This document shows positions 1 through 7,786 of a DNA stretch of 53,785 nt, in pieces. A program made the position numbers and the translations under genes. The notes under the pieces were generated by a model that saw only the letters and a program-made list of their open reading frames with translations, made no database searches and was not told where the DNA came from. Source of the DNA: an uncultured Lachnospiraceae bacterium (GTDB lineage: Bacteria > Bacillota > Clostridia > Lachnospirales > Lachnospiraceae); contig CAJUQJ010000028.1 in the NCBI GenBank assembly GCA_910588215.1, forward strand, positions 1-53,785, in the 5' to 3' direction. Within the stretch, counting starts at the first letter, position 1. Every line of letters starts with the position of its first letter.

Positions 1-55
1 CCTGCGACCTCCTGGTCCCAAACCAGGCGCTCTAGCCAAGCTGAGCCACACCCCG
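1..55 (-). tRNA. tRNA-Pro (UGG), 3' part missing
   Basis: Read on the minus strand from 55, the sequence folds as a tRNA: acceptor 5' strand CGGGGTG, a D-arm, an anticodon arm with loop TTTGGGA giving anticodon TGG (proline), and the start of the variable loop and T-arm (GGTCGCAGG). The window edge cuts off the T-loop and acceptor 3' strand. A consensus promoter lies just upstream. Confidence 0.93.
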
Positions 56-92
56 AAATGTACCTGTTACTTCTCTCCGCAACGCAAGTTAC

Positions 93-121
93 ATTATATA
101 TGACACTTTCTTCCCTGTCAA
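93..121 (-). promoter_or_regulatory. sigma-A promoter of tRNA-Pro
   Basis: On the minus strand, TTGACA (116-121) and TATAAT (93-98) are separated by exactly 17 bases. Both boxes match consensus perfectly, and the expected start near 86 is about 30 bases before the tRNA. This is the best sigma-A promoter seen in the window. Confidence 0.88.
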
Positions 122-192
122 GCTGTTTTTTCTTTTTTCAAAAGTCTTGTAGCAGCCCGGCCAGTACTCCGTAATTTATTGTATACTCTCGG

Positions 193-675
193 TTATACCA
201 GATAATTAATCGTATAATGCGCTTCTCCCTCTCTGTCTATCTCCATGATCACATAGCTCGGTTTCCGGTTCTCCTGCCGCGGATAGCTGATGCTCCCCGG
301 GTTGACAAGCGTAATATCATCCTGGATCTCGACCACAGGCTTATGGGTATGCCCACACATCACGATATCAACTTTCCTTGCCCGGGCCTCCTCCTTAATG
401 ATCTCATTGTTCATAGCAATATAGTAATTATGTCCGTGTGTTATCCACACTCTGTACGGCCCTATCATTACTTCTTTCTCCCGGGGAAGTTCCGAGAAGA
501 AGTCGTTATTGCCCTGGACCATCTCTACCGGACACTGTGCCGCCTGAGAGATCAAAACTTCGCTGCCTTCCACATCTCCGCAGTGTATCACCATGTCAAG
601 CGGCGCCGTTCTCTCCACCACCTTAAGATAGTTTCTGTTATTTCTATGCGTATCACTTACGATCAATATCTTCAT
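193..675 (-). CDS. YfcE/MJ0936-family metallophosphoesterase
   Basis: A 160-residue cytoplasmic calcineurin-like phosphodiesterase. The dimetal-site motifs are all visible: D8-x-H10 in SDTH, D34 in HCGD, GNND at 55-58, H80 in THGH and GHTH at 108-111. The family hydrolyses phosphodiesters; the cellular substrate is not known. I start at ATG 675 (MKILIVSDTH) because GAGGG sits five bases before it; the upstream GTG at 681 is too close to that site. It lies 23 bases after rdgB and is probably cotranscribed with it. No terminator is evident after it. Confidence 0.9.
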   Translation of the reverse strand: MKILIVSDTHRNNRNYLKVVERTAPLDMVIHCGDVEGSEVLISQAAQCPVEMVQGNNDFFSELPREKEVMIGPYRVWITHGHNYYIAMNNEIIKEEARARKVDIVMCGHTHKPVVEIQDDITLVNPGSISYPRQENRKPSYVIMEIDREGEAHYTINYLV

Positions 676-698
676 GCACACCCTCGTGTATCTGTTTC

Positions 699-1307
699 CT
701 ATACAAACAACCTTTGTTCCAGTTCCTCTTTCATCGCCGCCAACGCTCTGGCTCTATGGCTGACGCGGTTCTTCTCCTCCACACTCAGCTGCGCAGTCGT
801 ACAGCCATATTCCGGCACATAGAAGATCGGATCATATCCGAAACCATTGTTTCCTTTCTCTTCATGATCGATCCTGCCTTCGATCACACCGCTGGTAGTG
901 ATCACTTCGCCACCCGGCAGCGCCGCCGCAATAGCGCATACGAATCTTGCCGTCCTCTTATTATCGGGCACACCTTCCAGTCTGTCAATCAAATTTTTAT
1001 TTTTGACGGAATACGGCGTATCCTCTCCCATATACCTGGCTGAATAGATTCCAGGCTCCTTGTCCAGATAATCCACTTCCAACCCAGAATCATCTGCAAG
1101 CACGATTGCCTCTTCCTGCGTCGCTGCCGCCACCGCCCTGGCTTTGATTGCTGCATTTTCCTCAAAAGTAGTGCCGTCCTCCACGATATCAATGTCGATT
1201 CCCGCTTCCTTCATAGACAAGATATCCGCGTCCATATCCTTCAGGATCTCTCTGACTTCGCACATTTTTCCTGCATTGCCTGTTGCAAATATAATCTTCC
1301 GCATCAT
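699..1307 (-). CDS. rdgB: XTP/dITP pyrophosphatase (HAM1/RdgB)
   Basis: A 202-residue house-cleaning enzyme of the Ham1 family that hydrolyses non-canonical purine triphosphates (dITP, XTP) to monophosphates, keeping them out of DNA. Family signatures are the N-terminal FATGNAGK, the DDSGLEVD segment with the catalytic aspartates, SARY, and the C-terminal FGYDPIF and SHRARAL. The length is normal. GGAGAGG precedes a double ATG, so the start could be the first or second Met. It lies between the amidase-like gene and the metallophosphoesterase in one minus-strand run. Confidence 0.95.
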   Translation of the reverse strand: MMRKIIFATGNAGKMCEVREILKDMDADILSMKEAGIDIDIVEDGTTFEENAAIKARAVAAATQEEAIVLADDSGLEVDYLDKEPGIYSARYMGEDTPYSVKNKNLIDRLEGVPDNKRTARFVCAIAAALPGGEVITTSGVIEGRIDHEEKGNNGFGYDPIFYVPEYGCTTAQLSVEEKNRVSHRARALAAMKEELEQRLFV

Positions 1308-1339
1308 ATTCCTCTCCTTCTCTTAAACATCCGCGGCAG

Positions 1340-2401
1340 CTATTCCGCATATGCTTTCAAAATCGCCTGATAGATGCCTTCCGCGATCCGCTGGATGTAG
1401 TCCTCCCGCTGCAGAAGGATCGCTTCCTGTCCATTGGTGAGATATCCTACTTTGACAGCCGCTGCCGGGACAGTCGCCTCACCGATGACCGTATCGGTCT
1501 CCCCCGCTTCCACCAGGCCGACTGCTTTGCCGCTGATCGCGGTCACCACCTCCCGCTCCAACAGATCGGCCAGCTCCACACTGCCGAAACCGGGGATAAA
1601 GAACTGGCTGTTGTACACGGTTTCCGTTCCGTACTTCTTGCTGCTCTTATCGCTTCCGACCTCAATGCGGATCAGCATATCGGCCTTCGTGGACTCTGCC
1701 AGCCTGACACGATATTCCGCTTCCGGGTTGCTGTCATCCATTCTCGTATAATAAACTTTGATATCCGTCTCGTCTAGTTTCGCCTTCAGAGCTTTTGCTA
1801 TATTCAGCGTGATGTCCTTCGCTGATACGGTATCCGTCACAGTACCTGTATCTTCCTCCCCGTAAGCCGGGTCTATCACAATGATCTTATCATAAACTTC
1901 CTTCGGTGGCACAAACTCGATATAAAGCGTATTATCCTCAAAAATACTGCGATATTCAAAGACATCCGTCAACCGGAAGCGGAGACAGAGTCTCTCCTTC
2001 TCCACCTCAAATCGTCCGTCCACCACCGCTTCGCAGCTCCCGTAGACACTATTACTCTCATAAAAGGATTCCTGCCCGGACATTTTCTCCGGTTCGATGC
2101 TCACCCACAATTCCCTGTCCATATAGTGGTTCTCTACCGTCACTTCTTCGACGCGGACATCCGGAGGTACAGGGACGCAGAAATAGTTCGTCTTCCCGTT
2201 GTCCCGGTCGATCTTAATGCGGTTCCCTTCCTCCATGGCCGCATGATCCGTCTTGTTTTCTGCCGCCTGTACGACTTCATCCTGCGCCAGATCCGCCACG
2301 ATGGCGATCTTATTGGCACAATAATACAACATGATACCCATCGCTGCCGCTACAAATAACGAACAGAGTACCGTAGTTTTTTTCATCAGATCATTCTGCA
2401 T
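1340..2401 (-). CDS. membrane-anchored amidase-fold protein, catalytic residues lost
   Basis: A 353-residue protein with an N-terminal hydrophobic anchor (about 10-28), a beta-rich middle (about 60-165) resembling an AMIN domain, and a C-terminal Amidase_3 fold (172-353). The fold is recognisable from IIVIDP, the YYTR strand and the VGYLTN segment. All four zinc or catalytic positions of N-acetylmuramoyl-L-alanine amidases are replaced: the His of DPGHGG is Y180, the Glu before KD is A194, the His of SIHxN is E247, and the Glu of the VELGFLSN strand is K317. It is thus likely a non-hydrolytic peptidoglycan-binding or regulatory pseudoenzyme. ATG 2401 is preferred (AAAGGA about 12 bases upstream); ATG 2413 is the alternative. 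It overlaps the end of the methyltransferase gene by 11 bases. Confidence 0.8.
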   Translation of the reverse strand: MQNDLMKKTTVLCSLFVAAAMGIMLYYCANKIAIVADLAQDEVVQAAENKTDHAAMEEGNRIKIDRDNGKTNYFCVPVPPDVRVEEVTVENHYMDRELWVSIEPEKMSGQESFYESNSVYGSCEAVVDGRFEVEKERLCLRFRLTDVFEYRSIFEDNTLYIEFVPPKEVYDKIIVIDPAYGEEDTGTVTDTVSAKDITLNIAKALKAKLDETDIKVYYTRMDDSNPEAEYRVRLAESTKADMLIRIEVGSDKSSKKYGTETVYNSQFFIPGFGSVELADLLEREVVTAISGKAVGLVEAGETDTVIGEATVPAAAVKVGYLTNGQEAILLQREDYIQRIAEGIYQAILKAYAE

Positions 2402-3569
2402 TGTTATATCCATTCCTTTCGCGTCGCCCGGATCCAGTGGGCTTCGGTCCCGCAAACTGATAGAAATAGGTCTTCATCATACCGTTATAAATCTTCCTGT
2501 TCTTATCTGCTCTTCTGCCGATCGCCTGCTCCGCCTTCTCATAGGAAGTGATCAGATACATGGACCAGCTGTCAAGCATACGGTACCGCTCGCCTATCGT
2601 GCCATACAGCCGTGGAAGATTCTCCCTGTCCTCCAGCCGCTCACCATAAGGCGGGTTCGTAATAATGAAACCATATTTCTTCGGGTGGCTCAATTGCTCT
2701 ACGCCCCTGCGTTGAAAGTGGATCATCTGTTCCACGCCTGCCAGTCTGGCGTTAGCCCTGGCAATGGCCACCATCTCGTCGTCGATATCATATCCCTGGA
2801 TGTCCGTCTCTACATCCAGATCGATCAGTGATTCTGCCTCATCTGCTGCCCGATACCAGCACTTTCTGTCTGCAATGTGACCCCAGTCTTCCGCCGTAAA
2901 GCTCCGGTCGATCCCCGGCGCCATATGTGCCGCCATCATCGCCGCCTCTATAGGTATCGTTCCGCTGCCGCAGAAAGGATCCACTAAGATGCGGTTCTTC
3001 CTCCACGGTGTCAGCATGATGAGCGCTGCCGCCAGGTTCTCTGCGATAGGCGCCTTCGCGGTAAGCTTCCTGTAACCGCGCTTATGCAGAGATTCTCCTG
3101 TCGTATCCAGCCCGACTGTCACCTCGTCCTTCATCAGAAAGACTCTGACAGGATAAGCATCGCCGCTCTCTTCAAACCACTCCACATGATAAGCCGATCT
3201 CATCCGCTCCACCATTGCCTTCTTCATAATAGACTGGATATCGGACGGACTGAACAATTTGCTCTTTACACTGGCGGCTTTCGCCACCCAGAATTTACCG
3301 TTCCTCGGTATGTATTCATCCCAGGGGATGGCCTTCGTCCCCTGAAAAAGTTCCTCGAAAGTCTCCGCACGAAAGCTTCCCACTTTGAGCAGGACCCTCT
3401 CAGCAGTCCGCAGGAAGATATTGGCACGGCACATGGCCTGGGCATCCCCCGCAAATGTGACACGGCCGTCCTCCACGGATACGATCTCATAACCCAGATC
3501 GGTGATCTCCCTTTTTAAGACCGACTCCAGGCCAAAGTGGCAAGGTACAATATATTCTACTCTATCCAT
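2391..3569 (-). CDS. THUMP-domain RNA methyltransferase (RlmL/YpsC-like)
   Basis: A 392-residue SAM-dependent methyltransferase of the RlmL N-terminal-domain/YpsC type. The N-terminal part (about 45-160) is a THUMP RNA-binding domain. The catalytic Rossmann domain carries motif I VDPFCGSGT (196-204) and motif IV NPPYGER (305-311), the signature of N2-guanine RNA methylation; 23S rRNA is the likely target by family. It lacks the second methyltransferase domain of E. coli RlmL, as in Firmicutes. AAGGAG lies 13 bases before the ATG, rather far, but the nearer TTG runs into a stop. It is the first gene of the run to tRNA-Pro. Confidence 0.9.
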   Translation of the reverse strand: MDRVEYIVPCHFGLESVLKREITDLGYEIVSVEDGRVTFAGDAQAMCRANIFLRTAERVLLKVGSFRAETFEELFQGTKAIPWDEYIPRNGKFWVAKAASVKSKLFSPSDIQSIMKKAMVERMRSAYHVEWFEESGDAYPVRVFLMKDEVTVGLDTTGESLHKRGYRKLTAKAPIAENLAAALIMLTPWRKNRILVDPFCGSGTIPIEAAMMAAHMAPGIDRSFTAEDWGHIADRKCWYRAADEAESLIDLDVETDIQGYDIDDEMVAIARANARLAGVEQMIHFQRRGVEQLSHPKKYGFIITNPPYGERLEDRENLPRLYGTIGERYRMLDSWSMYLITSYEKAEQAIGRRADKNRKIYNGMMKTYFYQFAGPKPTGSGRRERNGYNNAE

Positions 3570-3747
3570 TCTACAGCAATGTCTCCTTCTTAACTGCTCG
3601 TTTCAAGTTATACGTTGCGTCATATTATCACAAACCTCACTGCCTGTGCACGTTTCAGAACCCTGGAACCATGTTGCTTCGCAGGTACGTCCAAACCCAC
3701 AGGATTCATTGTATACCAAAATATATCAAATAACAATCTTAAACCGC

Positions 3748-3783
3748 AAAAAGCGGTATGATCGAAATAGACCATACCGCTTT
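3748..3783 (-). terminator. rho-independent terminator of the 48-residue gene
   Basis: Perfect inverted repeat AAAGCGGTATG / CATACCGCTTT with a 12-base loop, followed on the minus strand by TTTTTGC. It begins 27 bases after the stop of the small gene at 3810-3956. Confidence 0.8.
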
Positions 3784-3809
3784 CTGTTCAAGAGCATTGC
3801 ATACCGCTC

Positions 3810-3956
3810 TTAGTAGTTGTTCTTCTGGTTGTCCTGTGCGTTGCTTCCGGAACTGTTCTTAGAACTGTTCTTGGAACTGTTCTGGCTGTTCTGATTGTTG
3901 GTCTTGTCCTGCTGCTTGTCGTTCTGAGAATTCTGGTTATAATCGTTCTTAGACAT
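3810..3956 (-). CDS. 48-residue Asn/Gln/Ser-rich small protein
   Basis: A short open frame starting MSKNDYNQNSQN and ending DNQKNNY, composed almost wholly of Asn, Gln, Ser, Lys and Asp, without hydrophobic segments. It is supported by an ideal ribosome site (AGGAGG eight bases before ATG) and an immediately following terminator, so it is a compact monocistronic unit. It contains the near-repeat NSSKNSSKNSSGSN. I do not recognise the family. The composition recalls small hydrophilic spore proteins, such as gamma-type SASPs of bacilli, but no motif proves this. A longer overlapping frame on the same strand is Arg/Thr-rich and begins inside a repeat; I reject it. Confidence 0.75.
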   Translation of the reverse strand: MSKNDYNQNSQNDKQQDKTNNQNSQNSSKNSSKNSSGSNAQDNQKNNY

Positions 3957-3979
3957 CTCAAATACCTCCTGGTTGATTT

Positions 3980-4013
3980 TATAGTTAACGACATTGGAAA
4001 TTTCGCTTTGGCC
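3980..4013 (-). repeat. short palindromic repeat, copy 1 (TAGTTAACGACAT type)
   Basis: Contains ATAGTTAACGACAT followed by AAATTTCGCTTT, an imperfect version of the palindrome seen complete at 10251-10285 and again at 19265-19298. It lies just upstream of the small Asn-rich gene. Confidence 0.65.
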
Positions 4014-4154
4014 CTGCCGCAGATTTCCTATATGACCTTGACAGGAAACGGAAGAGAAACTTTCTATGTCCTTTACTATAGTTACAGGAATAGTATTACA
4101 GGATCACGGCTAAAATATACAAGAATTTTCATCAGTTTTATAAAATAATTAAAT

Positions 4155-4619
4155 TCAGCTATTATTATGATGCCCCTGGATTACTTTAACGATCAAAAGC
4201 ACGATAAGCCCTGTCATGATCACAGGTGCAAAAATGTAAAGCAGAGAACTCACCACGCCGATGACCAGCATTGCGATCACAACAACGATCAGCATGACAA
4301 GCCAGCCCGGCAGAGCCACTTTTCTCACTTGACTGTTCCCGTTGTATCTGTTTGCTTCCCGCCTGCTGCCGCCAACTTCGTCGTCATACTCCTGAGCGCT
4401 GCCGGAAGCAGCACCGGAACGCCTGTTGGCATCCAGGATACTTCTGGCAAGCAGCCTCGGCTCACCAAGCTGCCTCAGTATCTCTTCTTCCGTTCTTCCT
4501 TTATGAATCTCCGAATCGATATACTCCCTGTAATATCTCACATGTTCCGCAATCTGGCTGCCCGACATACCGCCCGCCAGGGCATGCTGTAATTTCATGA
4601 TAAATTCTTCTTTGTCCAT
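4155..4619 (-). CDS. DUF1700-like (HAAS domain) membrane protein
   Basis: A 154-residue protein. The N-terminal 60 residues (MDKEEFIMKLQHAL, then YYREYIDSEIHKGRTEEEIL and LGEP) match the helical HAAS/DUF1700 domain, in which a small cytosolic domain precedes membrane helices and often partners a PadR-type regulator. An Arg/Ser/Gly-rich linker follows, then two membrane segments (about 105-145). No PadR gene is adjacent. The start at MDKEEF is chosen by family resemblance; its ribosome site is weak, and a longer in-frame extension upstream falls partly in a dispersed repeat. Function unknown. Confidence 0.7.
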   Translation of the reverse strand: MDKEEFIMKLQHALAGGMSGSQIAEHVRYYREYIDSEIHKGRTEEEILRQLGEPRLLARSILDANRRSGAASGSAQEYDDEVGGSRREANRYNGNSQVRKVALPGWLVMLIVVVIAMLVIGVVSSLLYIFAPVIMTGLIVLLIVKVIQGHHNNS

Positions 4620-4680
4620 GTTGATATATCCGTGCCTTTCCTCAACCTGATCAAAAGTCAAATACCTCGCGGCATTCGCC

Positions 4681-4725
4681 AAATACTCGTGCAAGCACGG
4701 TACTTGGCTCATTGCTCGCGGGAAT
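4681..4725 (+). repeat. dispersed repeat ending TTGCTCGCGGGAAT, copy 1
   Basis: About 42 bases matching 13510-13551: both begin AAAT, contain GCAAGCA, and share ACTTGGCTC and TTGCTCGCGGGAAT. A shorter relative ending CTCGCGGGAATAAA occurs at 32938-32972. It lies upstream of the DUF1700-like gene. Confidence 0.6.
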
Positions 4726-4760
4726 GAACAGCTCCGATCCCGTCTATCTTTATATGGCGC

Positions 4761-5738
4761 TTATTTAAAAGGAATCACACCGCCATCATAAGTGTTATTG
4801 ATATATTCCGTGATCTCATCGGACATCAGGGCATCTACCAGCGCCTTAATGGCCTCACTATTCTCATTGCCCTCCTTGACCGCTATCACATTCACATAGG
4901 TCTTAGCCGCTTCGGAATCGGCCTGCTCATACGCAACCGCATCCTTCGCTACCGAGAATCCTGCCTCCAGCGCATAGTTGCCGTTCAGTACAACAAATGC
5001 CACCTCATCCTTAACTCTCGGCACCTGTGCCGCTTCTAACTCCTGGATCTCAATCTCATTCGGATTATCAACAATATCTCTTACGGTAGCTTCCAAACCC
5101 ACGCCGTCCTTCAGAGTGATGACGCCGTTATCCTGCAGTAACAGAAGCGCTCTCGCCTCATTGGTCGTATCGTTTGGCACCGCCACGACATCTCCCTTTT
5201 CCAGCGTTGTCAGATCGCTCTTCGTACCGGGATAAATGCCAAAAGGCTCATAATGAATGCCGCCTGCATTGACAAGATGGGTTCCCTGCTCCTCGTTAAA
5301 AGAATCCAAATACGGGATGTGCTGAAAATAGTTAGCGTCAAACTCCCCGCTCTCTACAACCATATTCGGCTGCACATAATCATTGAACACCGTCACTTCC
5401 AGTGTCCATCCCTGCGCTGCCAGAAGGGGCGCTGCCTGCTCCAGGATCTCTGCATGCGGCGTTGCCGATGCTGCGATCGTGATAGTGCCTTTGGCCTCCA
5501 CCGCCTCCCCGTCCGCTGCTGCATCGTCTGCAGGCGATTCACTTTCCCCGGCTGCTGCATCTTCCTCTGCAGGCGCTGCATCCTCTTCTACAGACGCTGC
5601 ATCCTCCGCACTGTCCTCTTCCTGTGCCGGTGCATCATCCTGTGCCGGCGCCGCACCTTCGTCGGAACCGCCGCACGCTGTCAGCGTGCCAAGCGCCAGC
5701 GCTGCCGTTAAAATAGCTGCGATAAATCTTTTCTTCAT
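4761..5738 (-). CDS. metQ: methionine ABC transporter substrate-binding lipoprotein
   Basis: A 325-residue NlpA/MetQ-family lipoprotein that captures methionine outside the membrane and delivers it to MetNI. It has a signal peptide with lipobox LTAC (modified Cys about 22). An unusually long, acidic Ala/Glu/Asp/Pro linker of about 60 residues follows, with near-repeats such as AAPAEED. The periplasmic-binding fold then begins ITIAASATPHAEIL. ATG 5738 has AGGAGAG eight bases upstream. It is third in metN-metI-metQ, with 180 bases after metI. Substrate is by family and context. Confidence 0.92.
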   Translation of the reverse strand: MKKRFIAAILTAALALGTLTACGGSDEGAAPAQDDAPAQEEDSAEDAASVEEDAAPAEEDAAAGESESPADDAAADGEAVEAKGTITIAASATPHAEILEQAAPLLAAQGWTLEVTVFNDYVQPNMVVESGEFDANYFQHIPYLDSFNEEQGTHLVNAGGIHYEPFGIYPGTKSDLTTLEKGDVVAVPNDTTNEARALLLLQDNGVITLKDGVGLEATVRDIVDNPNEIEIQELEAAQVPRVKDEVAFVVLNGNYALEAGFSVAKDAVAYEQADSEAAKTYVNVIAVKEGNENSEAIKALVDALMSDEITEYINNTYDGGVIPFK

Positions 5739-5918
5739 AATACTTACTCTCCTCTCTGCCGTATCATTACGGCAATGCAATGAAACAAGACTGTTCCATT
5801 TTCTATCTGAAAGTCTGCACGCGCCTGACCGTCCATGACTCTGCTCCTGCCTTCCGGACGCTGATGCCCGGACCGATCTTAGTACGTGAAACTTTTAGAT
5901 CCCTTACGCATTAGTACC

Positions 5919-6584
5919 TTACCTTTGTCTTCTGTCAAGCTTCACCGACATCTTCATGCCAAGTGTCTGGAAGATCTGGACCAGTACCACCAGAAGAATG
6001 ACCGCTACAAACATGATCTCCTTCTCATAACGGTAATATCCATACCGCATGGCAATGTCCCCAAGACCGCCGCCGCCGACGATACCTGCCATGGCGGAAT
6101 AGCCAAGGATCGTGCCCAGTGCTATGGTAACACCCACCAGAATAGAAGTCCTGGCTTCCACCAGCAACACTCTTATAATGATCGTCATGGTGTCTGCACC
6201 CATACTCTGCGCCGCCTCGATCACACCGCGATCCACCTCGTTAAGTGATGACTCGATCATACGGCCGATAAAAGGCGCTGCCGCCACCGTGAGCGGCACT
6301 ACCGTAGCCGCCGTCCCATAACTTCTTCCCACAAGCAGCTTCGTTAGCGGCATGATCAGGATCAGCAGGATCAGGAACGGGATACTCCTGACCACGTTAG
6401 CGACTACATCCAGTATCTTATACACAACTGCATTCGGTCTGATACCGTTCTTATCCGTCACCGCAAGGGCCACACCCATGGGCAGTCCCAGCAGATACCC
6501 GAAAATGGCAGACAGCAATGTCATGAAAAGCGTCTCACGCACGCCGTCTATCATCATGATCGTCATTTCATTAGTCCACTCCAT
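5919..6584 (-). CDS. metI: methionine ABC transporter permease
   Basis: A 221-residue inner-membrane permease with about five membrane helices and the ABC-coupling EAA loop at about 116-130 (EVDRGVIEAAQSMGA). Length and sequence fit MetI, the transmembrane half of the D/L-methionine importer. ATG 6584 has a strong AGGAGG nine bases upstream, and this site lies inside the end of metN. The two genes overlap by 14 bases, indicating translational coupling. Confidence 0.93.
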   Translation of the reverse strand: MEWTNEMTIMMIDGVRETLFMTLLSAIFGYLLGLPMGVALAVTDKNGIRPNAVVYKILDVVANVVRSIPFLILLILIMPLTKLLVGRSYGTAATVVPLTVAAAPFIGRMIESSLNEVDRGVIEAAQSMGADTMTIIIRVLLVEARTSILVGVTIALGTILGYSAMAGIVGGGGLGDIAMRYGYYRYEKEIMFVAVILLVVLVQIFQTLGMKMSVKLDRRQR

Positions 6585-7644
6585 AACCGTCCACCTCCTG
6601 TACAGCCAATCCACGCTCTGTCAGATAAGCCTTCATCTCCTCCTGCATCTGTACGTCATCCGGCAGGCTCAAGATCATCTCTCCTCTGGCGATCCCTTCC
6701 ACATTCTTGGTATCCGCCCGGAGAATATTGATCGGCTGTCCGAATCGCAGCACCATATTGGCGATGACTGGCTCAAAGGATGAATTGACCGAGAACACGA
6801 TGCGGATACAGCATTTCCCTTTCATCAGATCCTTCTGGTGCCCTTCCAATGTACGGCGCTCTTCTCCTCTGCCCTTGACGATCAGCTCCTTGGCCTCCTT
6901 CGTCTTCGGATGGGAAAAGATATCGGCTACCCTGCCCTGCTCCACCAGGCGGCCGTCTCCTATGATCGCCACATGGGAACAGATTTCCCTGACCACCGAC
7001 ATCTCATGGGTTATGATCACGATCGTGATACCGAACTCCCTGTTGATCTGCTTAAGCAGCTGCAGGATCGACTGCGTCGTCTGCGGATCCAGCGCACTGG
7101 TCGCTTCATCGCAGAGCAGGATCTTCGGATTCGCGGCAAGCGCCCGGGCAATCGCCACTCTCTGCTTCTGTCCCCCTGACAGCTGGGACGGATATGCTTT
7201 CGCTTTCTCGCTCAACCCCACGATCTCCAATAATTCCTCCGCCCGTTTCCTGGCGTCCTTCTTACTCATAGTGCCCTTCCGGCCGCCGTCCTTCTTGCTG
7301 ACCCCGGCATACAGGAGCGGAAAACATATATTATCAATAACGTTCTTCTGCATCAAAAGGTTAAAATGCTGAAAGATCATCGCGATCTCGGCACGCTGCG
7401 CTCGCAGCTCCTTCTCCCACAGAGCACTCAGATCACGGCCCTCGATCTCCACAGTGCCCTTCGTGGGCCGTTCCAGAAAATTCAGACAGCGCACCAGGGT
7501 GCTCTTCCCTGCGCCCGACATGCCAATGATCCCGTAGATATCTCCCTTCTGAATCGAAAGGTTGATATCCTGCAGTGCCTCCACACTGGCATCTTTTGTC
7601 ACAAATGTCTTACTCAGGCCCCGAACTTCTATTATTCCTGCCAT
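6571..7644 (-). CDS. metN: methionine ABC transporter ATP-binding protein
   Basis: A 357-residue ATPase of the methionine importer. Walker A is GMSGAGKST (41-49); the LSGGQKQRVAIARAL signature, Walker B ILLCDEATSAL and switch His (VIITHE) follow. The C-terminal roughly 80 residues look like the NIL domain that binds methionine and inhibits transport when internal methionine is high. ATG 7644 has AAAGGA nine bases upstream; the longer frame has no site. It is first gene of the metNIQ transcript from the promoter at 7745-7773. Confidence 0.94.
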   Translation of the reverse strand: MAGIIEVRGLSKTFVTKDASVEALQDINLSIQKGDIYGIIGMSGAGKSTLVRCLNFLERPTKGTVEIEGRDLSALWEKELRAQRAEIAMIFQHFNLLMQKNVIDNICFPLLYAGVSKKDGGRKGTMSKKDARKRAEELLEIVGLSEKAKAYPSQLSGGQKQRVAIARALAANPKILLCDEATSALDPQTTQSILQLLKQINREFGITIVIITHEMSVVREICSHVAIIGDGRLVEQGRVADIFSHPKTKEAKELIVKGRGEERRTLEGHQKDLMKGKCCIRIVFSVNSSFEPVIANMVLRFGQPINILRADTKNVEGIARGEMILSLPDDVQMQEEMKAYLTERGLAVQEVDGYGVD

Positions 7645-7744
7645 CTCGTCTTGTCCTTTCGTAAATGGTACAGTCCGCACTCCTTCATCTGTTCCGTCGT
7701 CGTTACGGTCAAGTGCGTGTAAACTGCCGCAATAACTACTGACT

Positions 7745-7773
7745 ACTTTAGCATGAATGGCAGAATTTATCAA
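7745..7773 (-). promoter_or_regulatory. putative sigma-A promoter of metNIQ
   Basis: Minus-strand TTGATA (7768-7773), 17-base spacer, then TAAAGT (7745-7750) preceded by TGC (extended -10). The leader to metN is about 95 bases, too short for a T-box, and I see no SAM-riboswitch core. It starts right after the cysK stop, so metNIQ need not depend on readthrough. Confidence 0.6.
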
Positions 7774-7786
7774 GCAAAGACCCTCT

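Noticed and set aside
1340..2401. Active N-acetylmuramoyl-L-alanine amidase
   Set aside because: All four metal or catalytic positions are substituted, although the fold is recognisable.
3788..3994. 68-residue Arg/Thr-rich frame on the minus strand
   Set aside because: It begins inside a dispersed palindrome and is the shifted reading of the Asn/Gln-rich gene, which has the good ribosome site.
7645..7786. T-box or SAM riboswitch before metN
   Set aside because: The leader is only about 95 bases and lacks the T-box core and the SAM-riboswitch helices.
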